From NCBI GenBank assembly GCA_019096195.1, contig JAGTXK010000090.1:124001-188000 (forward strand): a stretch of DNA of 64,000 nucleotides, given 5' to 3'. Shown here piece by piece: positions 34,698 through 46,100 of the stretch (position 1 is the stretch's first letter; each line of letters starts with the position of its first letter). The notes under the pieces were generated by a model that was not told the DNA's origin, did no database searches, and saw only the letters and a program-made list of their open reading frames with translations. Made by a program: the position numbers and the translations under genes. Source of the stretch: Boletus sp. NGJ. Taxonomy: Eukaryota > Basidiomycota > Agaricomycetes > Boletales > Boletaceae.

Positions 34698-35077
34698 TCA
34701 CTGGATAGTGACCTTACTGTCGGCCTCTGAGGAAGGTGAGATCAGTACGACTCAGCCAAACTTACGTGTGCTCGTACCCATGTGGATGATACCGTTATCA
34801 GTCAAGTTGCCCGAGCTCATCAACTCGACAAGAGTAGGGGGGATAACGGCGGTGACACCCTGGAAGCTGGGCTTAGGATCGGCTGGTGAATAAGGATAAG
34901 GTAATATACCAGAAGGGTCGTTCCAAGATCGTTCTTGATGGTACCCCCATGCTCGATAACCTCTTGCTTGTACTTTTCGTACGACGACACATCTTTGAAC
35001 ATGACTATGAACGCTGTGTGAAGGATCATTCAAGAGCCGGCAGACTCGATAAGTATAGTGAGCATACTTTGGGACAT
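34698..35077 (-). CDS. small Pbi2-type (I9) proteinase B inhibitor
   Basis: A 78-residue cytosolic or vacuolar inhibitor of subtilisin-like proteases (family I9, like yeast Pbi2). Four exons on the reverse strand, 35077-35068, 35013-34910, 34859-34766 and 34726-34698, sum to 237 nt in frame. The first exon holds only 10 nt. Landmarks: FIVMFKDVSSYEKYKQEVI, EHGGTIKNDLG, VTAVIPPTLVELMSSG, and the C-terminus ADSKVTIQ, close to the inhibitory tail of the family (consensus ADxxVTTQ-like). Length matches the family (about 70-80 aa). It is convergent with the upstream conserved gene, 196 bp apart. Confidence 0.75.
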
Positions 35078-35375
35078 GGTTAGCGCGTTAGCGGTCGATG
35101 GCAGAAGATGGAAGGAAGGATCTAAGGGGATCAGTGACAGTATTTAAAGGTATCTACTATCTAGTAATAGGACAACTGCGCAGCCTTACCAAGCTTGTCC
35201 GAGTCCGAATGCAGCCGCCATCTGCATCAATCGTCAAAGATGCTGCGAAGATGAAAACGGTTAGTATAGTTCAAGAACGTATAAAGCTCTGCTGGCGATT
35301 CAATACACTATAAGCATTGCTACCACGCAACGAAATAACTTCAAAGTTCATCAAAGGTTAATTTACGATATCGTT

Positions 35376-35420
35376 AGGCGATGCGCCAGAGTGTTAACAC
35401 TCGCACTTGGAACATCGCCT
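35376..35420. repeat. nested inverted repeat with 14-bp perfect palindrome
   Basis: Outer arms AGGCGATG (35376-35383) and CATCGCCT (35413-35420) are exact reverse complements. Between them lies the perfect palindrome GAGTGTTAACACTC (35389-35402). The element sits about 300 bp upstream of the inhibitor start codon. Confidence 0.7.
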
Positions 35421-35517
35421 TACATGCCTGAGCAATAGAGGGTATAACGATCAACCTGGGCAATGAGTGTCGCGAGATGATCTATAAATACTTAACGGGA
35501 TAAAGATATATCCCATA

Positions 35518-35559
35518 CTACGTAGTTACACATCGGTGCTGCGCACCGCCGTGTCGTAG
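35518..35559. repeat. imperfect hairpin around GGTGC-TGC-GCACC
   Basis: A 5-bp perfect stem (35535-35547) is extended by partly complementary flanks (CTACG...ACAC on the left, GTGT..CGTAG on the right). It could be a regulatory hairpin, a remnant of a small non-autonomous element or chance. Confidence 0.4.
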
Positions 35560-35678
35560 TTGGGAGGGAGTTCGCTCGCGCGGTGAAGCGCAGAGAAGCC
35601 CCCAGCCTGCGGTAGCTCCCCTCCTAGTGCATCTGGAAGGGGTCTCCGTCGTGGCGCTTGTCCCTAAGAAAAAAAGCG

Positions 35679-37381
35679 TCATTTACAGAACGAATGGTCT
35701 CGTGGAGATTTGCGTACCGCATTCGGGAACCGGGTGGAGGAAGGAGCGGCATTTTGAGAGTCGAGCGGCCCAGATACTACACCACTGTTTTCTAACTGCC
35801 GGTTTGACCTCCCAACGGCAGCGAGCGGTTGGGAGAAGATGTTGTTTTGGCGCGAACTTGGGTTGCTCCTGGTCTCCAATGATGGGGCAATGCCAGTCCC
35901 ATCTGCTGTGGTCGTCTCAGGGGACCGATGCAACGGAGTATAAAGGGTATGCGGAGTGGCCAACGCAGCTTTCCAGCGCCGATAAAACAAGAGTGCCGTA
36001 GCAGCAGCGAGAACCATGAGCACGCCCTCAACAATCAGGCCAGCTATTGCTCCTGGGGTGAGTGTGCTTGAGATGAAATCAGACGACTACTACGTCGATG
36101 GCAAACCTAATCACGTACTTTTGCATAATCATGCTGTTGCGTTTATAAAATGATGTATCAACAAGAGCAAACGAGACCCATCACTTGGAATATACCTTGA
36201 AGAAGCACAGGAAGTGACAGTTGCTGAAGGGGTAGTAGTTGAACTGCTGCTAAGCACACAATCTCGTCGATATGCAGAATAGATCAGAGAAGCGTCAATG
36301 AGGTACTTCGCTAGTGTCCACAGATGTGCATAATCGATAGTCAAATATTGCCCACTTGCAGCAGGGAGGTTGGTAAGAACGAGCTGATGTGAACCGGGGC
36401 CGAGATTATCGGCATGGTAAATCACAACCCCATAATTTGTCGGGTAAAGGTTTGTTGCATTATAATTCACAGTGTGACCGCCATCCATTTGGGCCAAGTA
36501 TGGTCCATTGGAAGGTCCCGAAGTCCCAAATAACGTCACAGCCTCGCCTGTTAGGACCGTTAACTTGAAGCATGTGATATAATATGGGACAACAAGCATA
36601 CCCTACAAGATATTCAAGATATTCACAGGTGATATCGAAGGGAAGGGGAGCTTACTGTAAATATGAATGAAACACTCGCACCAGATGTATCTGTGACGCT
36701 ATAAGGAAGTCAACTTGACGAGACTTTCTTTGCCACCATCACTTACTGGCCAGTGCCATTGGTAAATAGGTTCAGGTTCAAATTACTGGAGCTTGACGTT
36801 GTCTCCCATGCAGATTGCTGATATTGAAAGCGAGAATCTATGTCTTGAACCATTTCGAGATTGAGCGGGTCACTTGTACTTCCGACTTGGGATTGCCACA
36901 CGATCTATGCGCTGTTAATCGCTTTTCTTGGTACATCACGTCGGACTTTACTGACCATGTCAATGTCCACATAAAGGCCAGACGATCCGCCGGTGTTTAT
37001 CAAGTTCACTGTATGCATTGTCTGGCTGACATTCGTACTGAAAAGTGATTGCTGGAATAAGTTGTTTCCCGACCCATTGATGTTTGGATAGTTCGAGCTG
37101 TCTACTTGAACGGTGTAAGCTCCGTGATTTGGTCTGTTGGCACCATATATCCAAAAGGCTGTCCCATTGAAGCTGAACGTTGCCTTTCCATTTGGCGCAC
37201 TGTTCTTCTGGAAGGTACCCAGGTAATAGCTATCCGACAGTGTCATTGCCGACACCAATCGACACAACGTGGGAGCTCACTCGACGGCGTAGTTGTCGTC
37301 TTGGGATGTTCCAGGAAGCCATGTCGAATCATACGAGATGAGAGGTGACTTGTCATCGATTACAGTAGTGAGCAGAGACAT
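35679..37381 (-). CDS. single-pass membrane glycoprotein with two beta-sandwich-like ectodomain repeats, copy A
   Basis: Reverse gene starting at 37381 (MSLLTTVIDDKSPLISYDS). No classical signal peptide is seen. The ectodomain contains YYLGTFQ, FSFNGTAFWIYGANRPNHG, GNNLFQQSLF and YVDIDM in a first unit. A second unit has GEAVTLFGTSGPSNG, YPTNYGVVIYHADNLG and HQLVLTNLPA. Many N-x-S/T sites suit a secreted or surface domain. Near the C-terminus GAIAGLIVEGVLMVLAAA forms a transmembrane helix followed by the basic FYRRWKAA stop-transfer, then a disordered tail ending at 35679. The units resemble jelly-roll or galactose-binding-like folds (inference). A paralogue in the opposite orientation starts at 48605. 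Function unknown; a cell-surface carbohydrate-binding role is possible. Confidence 0.7.
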
Positions 37382-37713
37382 CCGGGAGTCCGGAAGGAGG
37401 TCGACGACTGTAGAGAAGGCGAATGTTCACGAAAACGATGGCCCTGATTCGGTGTTCCAATGTACAGCACTTACATCATGCTCGCACAGATTTTTAGCCC
37501 GAAAGGGCCGCTGGGTTATCCAATCGACTCGGAGCAAGGTGTAATGCAACCGGTATGGGCTCACTATTTCTCAGGATTACTTCCGTTCACATGCATCCCT
37601 CTGTCACATGCAATCATGGTCAACGACATTTGAAGCAATTAACGTGATTACATTCGGACCCCATTTTCATCCGACTGGCTTTGACCTTGTCGCATAACCG
37701 AGGACAACCTCAC
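37382..37713. other. upstream region of membrane glycoprotein copy A
   Basis: 332 bp between the start of the glycoprotein gene and the 3' end of the RGG protein gene, both on the reverse strand. No gene or motif recognised. Confidence 0.4.
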
Positions 37714-39675
37714 CTATGAAGGAGGAGCCACACCACGAGACTCTTGTTGGCCCGAGCCTGTGTATCATCTTTGTAGTCATCCATATAATACCTGTGTGTG
37801 CCACGTACCTCCTCGTTCTCCGGCCCCTCGTTCTCCACCTCCTCGTTCTCCACCTCCTCGACCTCGGCCGCGGCCACGACCCCTGCCGCGATTTTCGCCA
37901 TCGCCGTTACGCCAGTCACCCTCCGTGCGATTCCCGCGATAAGCTGAAATAGAGTTATTTCAAGATGGTCAGAAAAATGATCATAGTATTTACCACGGTC
38001 ACCACTCCGATTACCACCCCGGTAGCCACCCCTCTCTCCTCCTCGGTGGAAACCTGTCCGTTCGCCACGGAAGCCTCCACGCATGTTACCGCGTTCGCCG
38101 CGATGACCTCTGCCGCGCCCGCGACCTCCACGCTGTGTTTGCATGAAGCCCTCTTCTCCCGTCTGTGGTGCGGGGGAGGAAGCATCTCCATTCACGAGCG
38201 GCGCTGACGAAGGTAGGTTCACTTCAATTGTCTGTACTACAGGTGTCGCCGACCCAGATGGTGCAAAACTCGCTTGAAGGTTCGCGATCGAAGGAAGCCC
38301 ACCCTCTTCATCTGCTTCTGCCCAGTCAATCGATTGAGTCGAGATTGTCTGTGTATAGCTAGTTAATCACGTGTGTCAAGTAAAATAATGTACACGCTGA
38401 CTTCTACAGGTTCGATGGAGACATCTTCAACAGCTTGGGGTTGTTCTTCGGAAGCACCGTTGGGCTCTACTTCGGGCTTTTCTACCCATTCGGCGTTTTC
38501 GAATGCTGGTGTCTCCAACTCGCTCGCTTGCATGAAGTGGAAGCTACTGGAGACATTCAAAGAACCAGGAATACCTGCTACTGGCTCATCCACGGGTGCG
38601 GCCTCAGTTTCAACAGGCTCCGGTTCGGTTGGCAGAGGGGTTGGCTCGCGCGGTGGATTGAGGAAAGACTGTACGATACTTAACAAACGGGTAACTAGAG
38701 CGAGGGTTAACTGGTCTCGTGACCTGAGAATTAGAATAGCTTACACGATACGCCATTGAGGTCGCCCTCGCCAGACAATAAACCGGAAAGAATAGCATTC
38801 TTGGTATCACTTTCTTCACCCAAAAGGGCATCGCATGCTGTGAAAATTGCTGAGCCTTCACTGTCATCGAAGTCGAGCACTACAGGTACAACATCCCCGG
38901 TTGCAAGCACGGAACGCAAACGAAGGAGTGTCAGTATTGAGGAGGTCCTTGAAACATAGGATGCCTGTAAGAGAACGTGAGATGATGTGAAGCACGAGAC
39001 CCATCAGTGTCATGCAGCCTTGCCTGGGCGGAAGAAATAGTCTCTTGGACTTTGAGAGACTCTATGCGTTCTGTTTCTGCACGCTTTGATGCTTGATCAC
39101 GAGATAACTCAGCTTCGTGTGCCTAAGTGTGTTGCGTGCATGTGGTGGTCGTCCGACATGATCATACATACATACCTCTATTGATTTCTTGGCCTCTTCA
39201 AGTTCCTTGTAGACAGCCTCGAGAGAGGGAAGGGTTTTGAGTGACCGCTTTTGATCGTCATTGAGTTTTTCAAAGTCAGTTGCTGCATAGCTTGTGATGC
39301 GGAACTGTTGTGGGGTCGGCCAAGTTAACAGCGCAGGCTTTTGGTGAAGACAAGAGGACAAAAGAAGCATACGATTTTCTTGTTTAGAGCGCGCATGCGC
39401 TTCTGCAAGAGTTCGACGACAGGACTGGATTTGGAGTTGAGGTCGTCGTGAGTGGGGGATTCCGAAGCTGCGACGAGCTCAGGGGTGGTCTCGTTGGGAG
39501 CGCTCTCGACAAGAGCAGCAGAAGGAGCATCAGGAATGGTGACCGAGCCTTCAGCAGGGGAACCTGGCGTTTTGCTCTTGGTGCCAGTCCTGCGCTTTTT
39601 CTTTTGGGATTTCGATGCAGCGAGGGGAGGAGGGGCACCGGGGACGAGACGGAGAGCAGATGTAACTTCAGCCAT
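37714..39675 (-). CDS. caprin-like, RGG-rich RNA-binding protein
   Basis: Reverse gene starting at the ATG at 39675 (MAEVTSALRLVPGAPPPL). A basic patch (KSQKKKRRTGTKSK) is followed by a helical region: VVELLQKRMRALNKKI, then RITSYAATDFEKLNDDQKR, LPSLEAVYKELEEAKKSIE. A folded helical block comes next (VVPVVLDFDDSEGSAIFTA, LLSIVQSFLNPPREPTPLP). The rest is acidic linker and then an extended Arg/Gly tail with RGG boxes (RGGRGRGRGHRGERG, FRGERTGFHRGGERGG). The order coiled-coil then RGG tail recalls caprin/GPATCH-type RNP-granule proteins; the family assignment is tentative. The last exon ends in GVAPPS. Probable role in mRNA binding and translation control. Confidence 0.65.
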
Positions 39676-39783
39676 GGTGGAGAAAAGTTGTGTTGAACAA
39701 GGCGACGTGGTGAGGGCAATTTGAAGGGGGCAAAGGTCACATTCCCACGACTACTACTGTTCATTATCATTATCATTATCATT
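39676..39783. promoter_or_regulatory. very short bidirectional promoter region
   Basis: Only 108 bp separate the divergent start codons of the RGG protein gene (39675, reverse) and the BTB gene (39784, forward). Both 5' leaders and core promoters must fit or overlap here. The right side consists of a CATTAT repeat. Confidence 0.5.
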
Positions 39784-39785
39784 AT
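39762..39785 (+). repeat. (CATTAT)4 hexanucleotide repeat abutting the BTB start codon
   Basis: Four perfect CATTAT units run into the ATG at 39784-39786, the last unit overlapping the first two bases of the start codon. Copy-number change would alter the 5' leader length but not the reading frame. Confidence 0.9.
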
Positions 39786-40893
39786 GCCCGTCGACGAGCT
39801 CGTCAGACACGCCGACCTTTCCTTCGTCGACGGCAACATCGTCGTCCTCGCCGGGTCCGAGTATTTCCTCGTACACCAGGGCTTGCTCGTCCGACACTCT
39901 CAGGTGCTCCACGACCTCATCAAAGCCATGGACCTCACGCCAGCCATCGAGGCTCGTCCCGTGCTCTCCCTACCCGAGTCCTCGCGCAGCATCGCATACC
40001 TTCTGCAAGCATTATATGACGGCACGTCTGTACCATCCTTACATATTCCTCTTGCATGCACTTTGACTGTCTCTAGCTCCTTTCTGACGTATGACGGACC
40101 GGGCTTTGCCATCGTCGCCAGCCTCCTCCGCGTCCTCACTACCTACAAGGTACACCGGATCCGCCACGACATTCTCCGCGTCCTCTCGACCTCCTGGCCA
40201 TCAAGCCTGACCCAGTGGGATTCCCGTGAATGCAGCCTAACGACCCCCGACGGCATATACTCTCCATGCCCCAGTTTACCCCATCCTGTGTCGGTAATCC
40301 TTTGTCACCACAACCAGTGACTCACTACCATTCTCAACCGCAGAGAGGTCATCAAGTTGGCCAGAGACATCGATGCTCCATTCCTCTTGCCTTCCGCCAT
40401 GTACGATCTTTCTCGGTCTGCCCCTAGCGAAGCCGCGACAGGTATCTTCAATGCTCAACTTGGCGACTACATCCGTCTGGACGAAACCGACCTTCTTTGC
40501 GTTCTCCGTGGACGCGAACACGCTGCACGCTACTTTTCCACCTTCATCGTGAACGAATTAGAGGGAAGAACCCCCTCCGCCTGGTGTCTTCGTCGTAACG
40601 ACCCAAACCCTTTAGCGAAGCGTGCTTGTCAGATAGCTTTCGAGGCCATCACGTTTGAGCTTCTCCGAGACATCAACGGAATCATCAGCCACCGCACTTC
40701 GGATCCATTGTATGCCATGTCCGACGCCGAGGCAATGCAGACGAGGGAGAGCGTTCCTGAGGACAGCCCTTCTACCATGCGGACATGCGAGATATGCCGT
40801 GCGGAATTCTCCTCCGCGGTCCTTGCGGCAAAGGAAGATTTTTGGCGGAAGCTTCCTCTCTGGTTCGGTGTAGATGTACCAAAGTGGGGTTGA
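39784..40893 (+). CDS. BTB/POZ domain protein
   Basis: Typical basidiomycete BTB/POZ protein of about 300 residues. The N-terminal BTB fold begins HADLSFVDGNIVVLAGSEYF, then LVHQGLLVRHSQVLHDLIKA and LSLPESSRSIAYLLQALYDG, and after an intron ASLLRVLTTYKVHRIRHDIL. The C-terminal half is helical and includes ARDIDAPFLLPSAMYDL and a small Cys pair (TCEICRAEF). Two introns, at about 40029-40076 and 40290-40342. These proteins usually mediate dimerisation or serve as Cul3 adaptors, but most fungal members are uncharacterised. Confidence 0.8.
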
Positions 40894-41131
40894 TCATCGT
40901 TTCCATCACATCGTATGACTCTTCGCTTGGACGAGGTTCATGTATTTCCGTGTGGTATGGCATAAATTGTTAGTATCCTCATCCGTGTTACCGGCAGGGT
41001 GGTTGTCTTCGCTCGCACCTTAGGATCTGCCTGAAGTTCCCTGGTAAACACTTTGCCACCATCCCTCACGGGCTCAGACTATTTGAGCCCGTCGTTCCAA
41101 AGCCAGTATACCACGTTTACCCACTGACAAC

Positions 41132-43083
41132 ATGTTAGAGTCGGAAGAGGGCACAGAGGGCTCGAGCCAGCAGAGCGCCTCAGATCCAGAATTATCGCCA
41201 AACAACACAGAAACGACTGGGACTGAGAGCGATCAGGAAGAGCTTGAGGGACAGAATCCCGGCACGGTGTACGTTTCATTCCATTTCCCGGAGCGCATAC
41301 AAACTGGTCGTTTTCCAGCGAAACAATAGCACAGATTGAACATCTTACGCTCAACATTCTAGAGCAAATCGTGGCATCACTCAAAAAGTCCCGACGAGAT
41401 CTAGGATCTGTCGTTCCAACGCAATCGCATCGACAAAACGATGCCAAAATTGAGATTCATATCGCAGACAGACGAAAAGACAAACCTGTAGGGTGAATAC
41501 TATTACTCGTCATCTGTCTAGCCTCTGCACTGCTAAACCCTTCTCGCGTAGATGTGCTTCTCGAGTTCTCCGCTTCCCTGCTCAGAGTAAGGGCTCGAGT
41601 TCGAAGCCAATTGGTACGCAAAGTCCCGTTCATGCTAAGCTCCTGACATATTAGTCGCTCACCAGCCCAACTTTTACGGGTGATGAATTTTGCACACGAG
41701 GCCGTCAGCCAGGACCTCTCGCTAACCAAACGGTAGGAGGTAGTCCTCTCTGAATTCAGGTAACAAACTTCCAGGTCACAGTGATCTATTCTACAAAGAC
41801 GTCACATTATTCAAGTCGCAAAAAACAGTGGACAAGGTAAACATAAGCAACCAAATTCGTTGACATCTGACTAGGTTAGCTCGTGGACGACCTTGCGGCG
41901 ACTTTACAGCTCGATAGGGCAGATTTAAACATAGTAACCGTTCTGCCAGCAACCGCAGGCTTTTGTGGCTGAGCCCATGCATATAGCGCGCTGCCTCGAA
42001 GGGCCTCGTCTGCGGTAGTGGTCTAATTATACACCTCCTGGATGGCCAAGGTGTGCGGGTAAATGATTCTGAGGTATGCACGACCTTTCGCTCGCGCATT
42101 TGACCATGTCCATGCTGTGATTAGGGTACGCTGATCCCCGCCGGAGAAGACATAGAACGGTTTGAAGTCAAGTCCGATGTTAGCTGGGTTCTTGTAATCG
42201 AAAAGGAGGCAAGTTGTTATTTCCCTGGGCTCGACTGTTGTCGACGTTTTTTTCTCGGCATCCAGGCGGTCTTTCAGACTTTATGCCGATTACAGTTCAC
42301 CAGATACCCAGGGTTACCTGGATGTGGGCTAATCGTCACAGTGAAGCATACCTGTTTTTGTGGGACTTTGCTTACTTCGCCTTGCAGGGTAAGGGGTATC
42401 CAGATATTGCCACTCGACAACTCGTGAAGACGTTATCAGACAACTTGCCGGACGAGTAAGCAGCCGGAATCGTTTTGTACACACCTAAAAGGTTTTCCAG
42501 CATACCGATAATGGGACTGGTTGACGGAGACGCCTATGGTCTGGACATACTCTCAGTTTACAGATATGGTAGTCAAAACTTGCGACACGAGAATGAAAAA
42601 CTCGCTGCGCATCGTATCCAGTGGCTTGGGGTCAGAGCCTCGGAACTCGCAGGGTACGGGGCAAGCTGGTCGATGATACTGCTTCTTCAACATTCATTCT
42701 CCGTAGGCTAAATATTCACCTGGATACACTGATTCCTATCACGAAACATGACGAAAAAAAGGTAAGTTATGTAGCACTTGATTCAAGTTGATCGTCATAG
42801 TTATCGCTGAGCTTACATTTTTGCAGGCCCTGGCAATGCTGCAACATCACGGGGGTATATTGCCTGTGGAATGGAGGTACGGCTTCACGTGATTTTAGCA
42901 GCATTCTCTTAAAATTTCTCCTCTAGGAAAGAACTCATGCGTATTTTGCATACCAGAAGGAAGGCGGAAATCGAGATTTTGGCTAGTGGCGGAAGTCAAA
43001 TTGTCGAAGAACCCAGGGGAACGTCCTGCCTTGTGCATTACATTTGTCGCAGAATCCTTCATTTCATAGAGATGTCCGCCTAA
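41132..43083 (+). CDS. SPO11: meiotic double-strand-break transesterase Spo11
   Basis: Topoisomerase VI A-like protein that makes the meiotic DNA breaks. An acidic N-terminus (MLESEEGTEGSSQQ) precedes the 5Y-CAP/winged-helix region: LNILEQIVASLKKSRRDLG, then QLLRVMNFAHEAVSQDL and TKRDLFYKDVTLF, which holds the catalytic Tyr. The Toprim region follows: AASKGLVCGSGLIIHLL, then VFQTLCRLQF, GLPGCGLIVTGKGYPDIAT and IMGLVDGDAYGLDI with the metal-binding acidic residues. After that come SVYRYGSQNLRHENEKLA and WLGVRASELAG. At least ten short introns. The end reads ILHTRRKAEIEIL to the stop at 43081-43083. All catalytic motifs are present, so the gene looks functional. The next gene starts only 95 bp downstream. 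Confidence 0.93.
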
Positions 43084-43178
43084 TACGACCGCGAAACTTA
43101 ACCTACCACCGAGTCGCGTCTGTCGCTTATGTTACTTGCCCGATCGGTGTCTCTCTGTCTCATTCAGTCTCTCTCAAT

Positions 43179-46100
43179 ATGATCCATGAGACAGTCGGAT
43201 GTCTTCAAGGACACGAAAAGTTTGTGCTACCCGCCTTGGAACCCATCTCATCATATTTCTCTATACCCCGCTTGGATGACAAACCCCAAGATCCAATCCT
43301 CCAAACCATACAATTACCCCTTCATTATGGATCACCACTGCACAACTCCGAGTCACCTGTTTTACCATCGTCTTCCCCACTGTCTCATGCCAAATTACCT
43401 TCAGATCTATCAACACTGGTCTCCAAGCCTGTGCTTGCTTCACTGTGGAATGAGGCGTCATTCCCTCACCCTCAAGACGTTGTGAGTATGCCTTTTGTCA
43501 TAACTCGTGGAGTAATTCAGTGTACATGATAGGATCGTTCTATGTCCTGGGATCTGAATCCTCCTTTGAACAATCGAAACTCTTCGTTCTTGACCGAACA
43601 ACATCCCAGCTCCTTGGGTTCCCTGCAGAATTGGTCAGTCCTTGATGACGTATTCCGGAAAGCGAGACAATCGAAAAATCAGCGCCGATGACAGTTGTTT
43701 AGGGCACAGCCTACTATGCATGTGAAATCTACGAAAATCGTTCGAATCGTGGAGAGCGACTTGTTTAGTTCCCTCCACTCGGTTGTACTAGGAACCTCGT
43801 CGCCATTATACGTGTGGGACGGACACTCGCAATCATTCGTCCAAGCCGTGTCGTCAGGCGCGTCTGAGTTGCTGGTCCACGCCAAGCACAACGGGATGTC
43901 ACCAAGGTTCGTAATCACCTGGAACATGATTATTTTGCTGGATCCTGCAGTGACACATCCTCGAAGTATCATGCAACGTTTTCTTGATTTGGGTACACTC
44001 GTACGTCGGTTAGAACAAGTAATCCAGGAGCTTCGCGGGAGGTAAGGACGTCACCCACGCTTCCTACGACTCAGAAATACCAAGTTTGAAATTTGAGACA
44101 AAGGCGTAATACCACTGTGCATGCCTTTGCACATGGTCTCTCATCGGTCCTAATGTTTATTCGAAACCGCTTGTCGTGTGGACCGCTATCCCATGCCACA
44201 GGGTTTTCGGGTGTCCACTGCCTCGCTACGGTGTGGCTTTACTACGCTGAGCTAGAGCAGGTTGTTATTTCTCTTGCCGCAATGTGTTCTAGGGTACGTG
44301 ACAGCTGGTTCAATCCGATCAGTATCATCGTCCTTATCTTAAAACTAGAGCATGGATACCACTCCTGACAGATTTTCTGAGATTCCGATCTCTCCAGTTA
44401 ACTTGTTATCCCTGGTCTACGAGACCTTCGAAATACACGTAGAGCGTCATTCTGCTCGCGACATCACGGCTATCATGGCGTACATCCTGACAGTCTCATC
44501 TAAGCCATATATCCGTGCCCTCTGCAGGTTGTTGGCCTATGGAGAAGCTCGTCAGCTGCATACCATCACCACCGAGACAACTCAACTTATGGATCTTACA
44601 TCTCAATTTGAAGGTGACGAGGCAGAGAGCTCTTGGCGCGGTGATGAGGGCAGTATCGATGCAGATGGTCCGTTTCCGAAATTTGTTCCAACAAACTTGG
44701 CAAGCATCCTCCCAGCGGCTCACAAGTCATTGAAGCTTCTTGAGGCTGCTAGACCAGAGCACGCGATTTTTTCTACACAATCGCCTTCAAACGAAATTTC
44801 ATGGATATGGACCGAAGAAAGTATCAAGAACCTTTGGAACGGGATTGAGCTCAATGAAGACAGTCCTATAGTCTCGACAACAAAATCACTCCAATCTCGC
44901 CTAGATGATTCACAGGCCGAACACTCACCAGGCAATCACGATCTGGTTGCGGGGTTCAGAATCTTCGACTTGGAACCGGGATCCCTCTCGTCCTCGGAAT
45001 GCGACTCTCACGTTGTCCTTGACAAATTCATATTCAACTATCCGAACATGTTACCAAATATCACACCAAGCCCATCACTCCTATGTGAAGTCATGTTTAC
45101 GCCTCTCCAGGATCATGCTGCATCCCTCTCCCGTGCACTTTTGGCAGTATTCCTTGATCGATCTTCCTCCCTTTGCATTGATGCCCACCTCGAATTACTT
45201 CGGTCTCATATGCTGCTTACATCACATTCGTTCAAGTCGCGGCTCTCTGCCGCTTTATTTTCCGACGCAGAAGATAGAGCAAGTCATAGTGTGCAATTGT
45301 ATAATCTCCTGCGATACAAGTCGAAAGGCACAATGCTACCTGACCAATCTCACACAGGCCGATGGCCCGTAGGTTTGGCGCCCCTTCTGGTGACCAGAGA
45401 CTCTTGGCCACCTGGTGGTTCTGAACTTAGCTTCCTCCTCCGCACCGTTATAGTCGATTCCCAGCAAAACAACCCGCCAAGCATGGAAAGTGCCACTTCT
45501 GAATTGGACGGCGCACATCGAGTAATGTGCGAAGCTGAATTTCGCTTGGGTTTCGCCATACGCGAGCTCAGCGGCAGGGGCCACGAACGATGGCTTGATC
45601 CTCTTTGTAAGTTGGTGACTTATACAAACTGGAGTACGGCTGATATAGAAATTTACAGCTATCGAGTACGCCTAATTTACTCTGAGACGTTACCCATATT
45701 CACATGCAACAGAGCGCTAGATTTCTTATATCTCGATTACAAGGTCCCACATCCCCTGCGAGCACTGATTCCGACAGCGGTCCTATCAAAGTATCAGAGG
45801 ATCTTTGCACTGTTGCTCCGCTTAACGCGAGGTGAGTTGTCCGATATTTCCATGATAAATGACTGACCTGGCGTAGTTGAGTGTGCGGTCCGCTCCGTGT
45901 TCCGCTTGACACGCACCACTGCGCTCCCTCTATTCCCAACACTCTCATCTTCTCGTGGGTTGCTGCTCCTTTTCCGGTTCGCGGCACACTCGTTTCTCAG
46001 CACACTTTCCACGTATATATACGATACTGCTATCGGAGGCAATTTCGATGCCTTTCTGTTGCGCATCACGGCTTGTCGGGAGACTCCTGATGCACCAAGC

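Larger units (their letters stand above)
35078..35678. other. AT-rich spacer with inverted repeats upstream of the I9 inhibitor
   Basis: About 600 bp between the divergent-facing 5' end of the inhibitor gene and the 3' end of the membrane glycoprotein gene. It is AT-rich to about 35520 and then abruptly GC-rich. It carries a nested inverted repeat at 35376-35420 and an imperfect hairpin at 35518-35559. No protein-coding signal. Confidence 0.5.

Noticed and set aside
35078-35678. Transposon or LTR remnant in the AT-rich spacer
   Set aside because: Inverted repeats are short, no target-site duplication, direct terminal repeats or transposase/reverse transcriptase motifs are visible.
42000-42120. 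SPO11 as a broken gene, because several stops interrupt each frame
   Set aside because: The stops fall in short GT-AG introns; spliced exons give every catalytic motif in order.
44307-44317. tRNA B-box-like sequence GGTTCAATCCG
   Set aside because: It lies inside an intron of the gamma-tubulin complex gene, and no A box or cloverleaf is found upstream.
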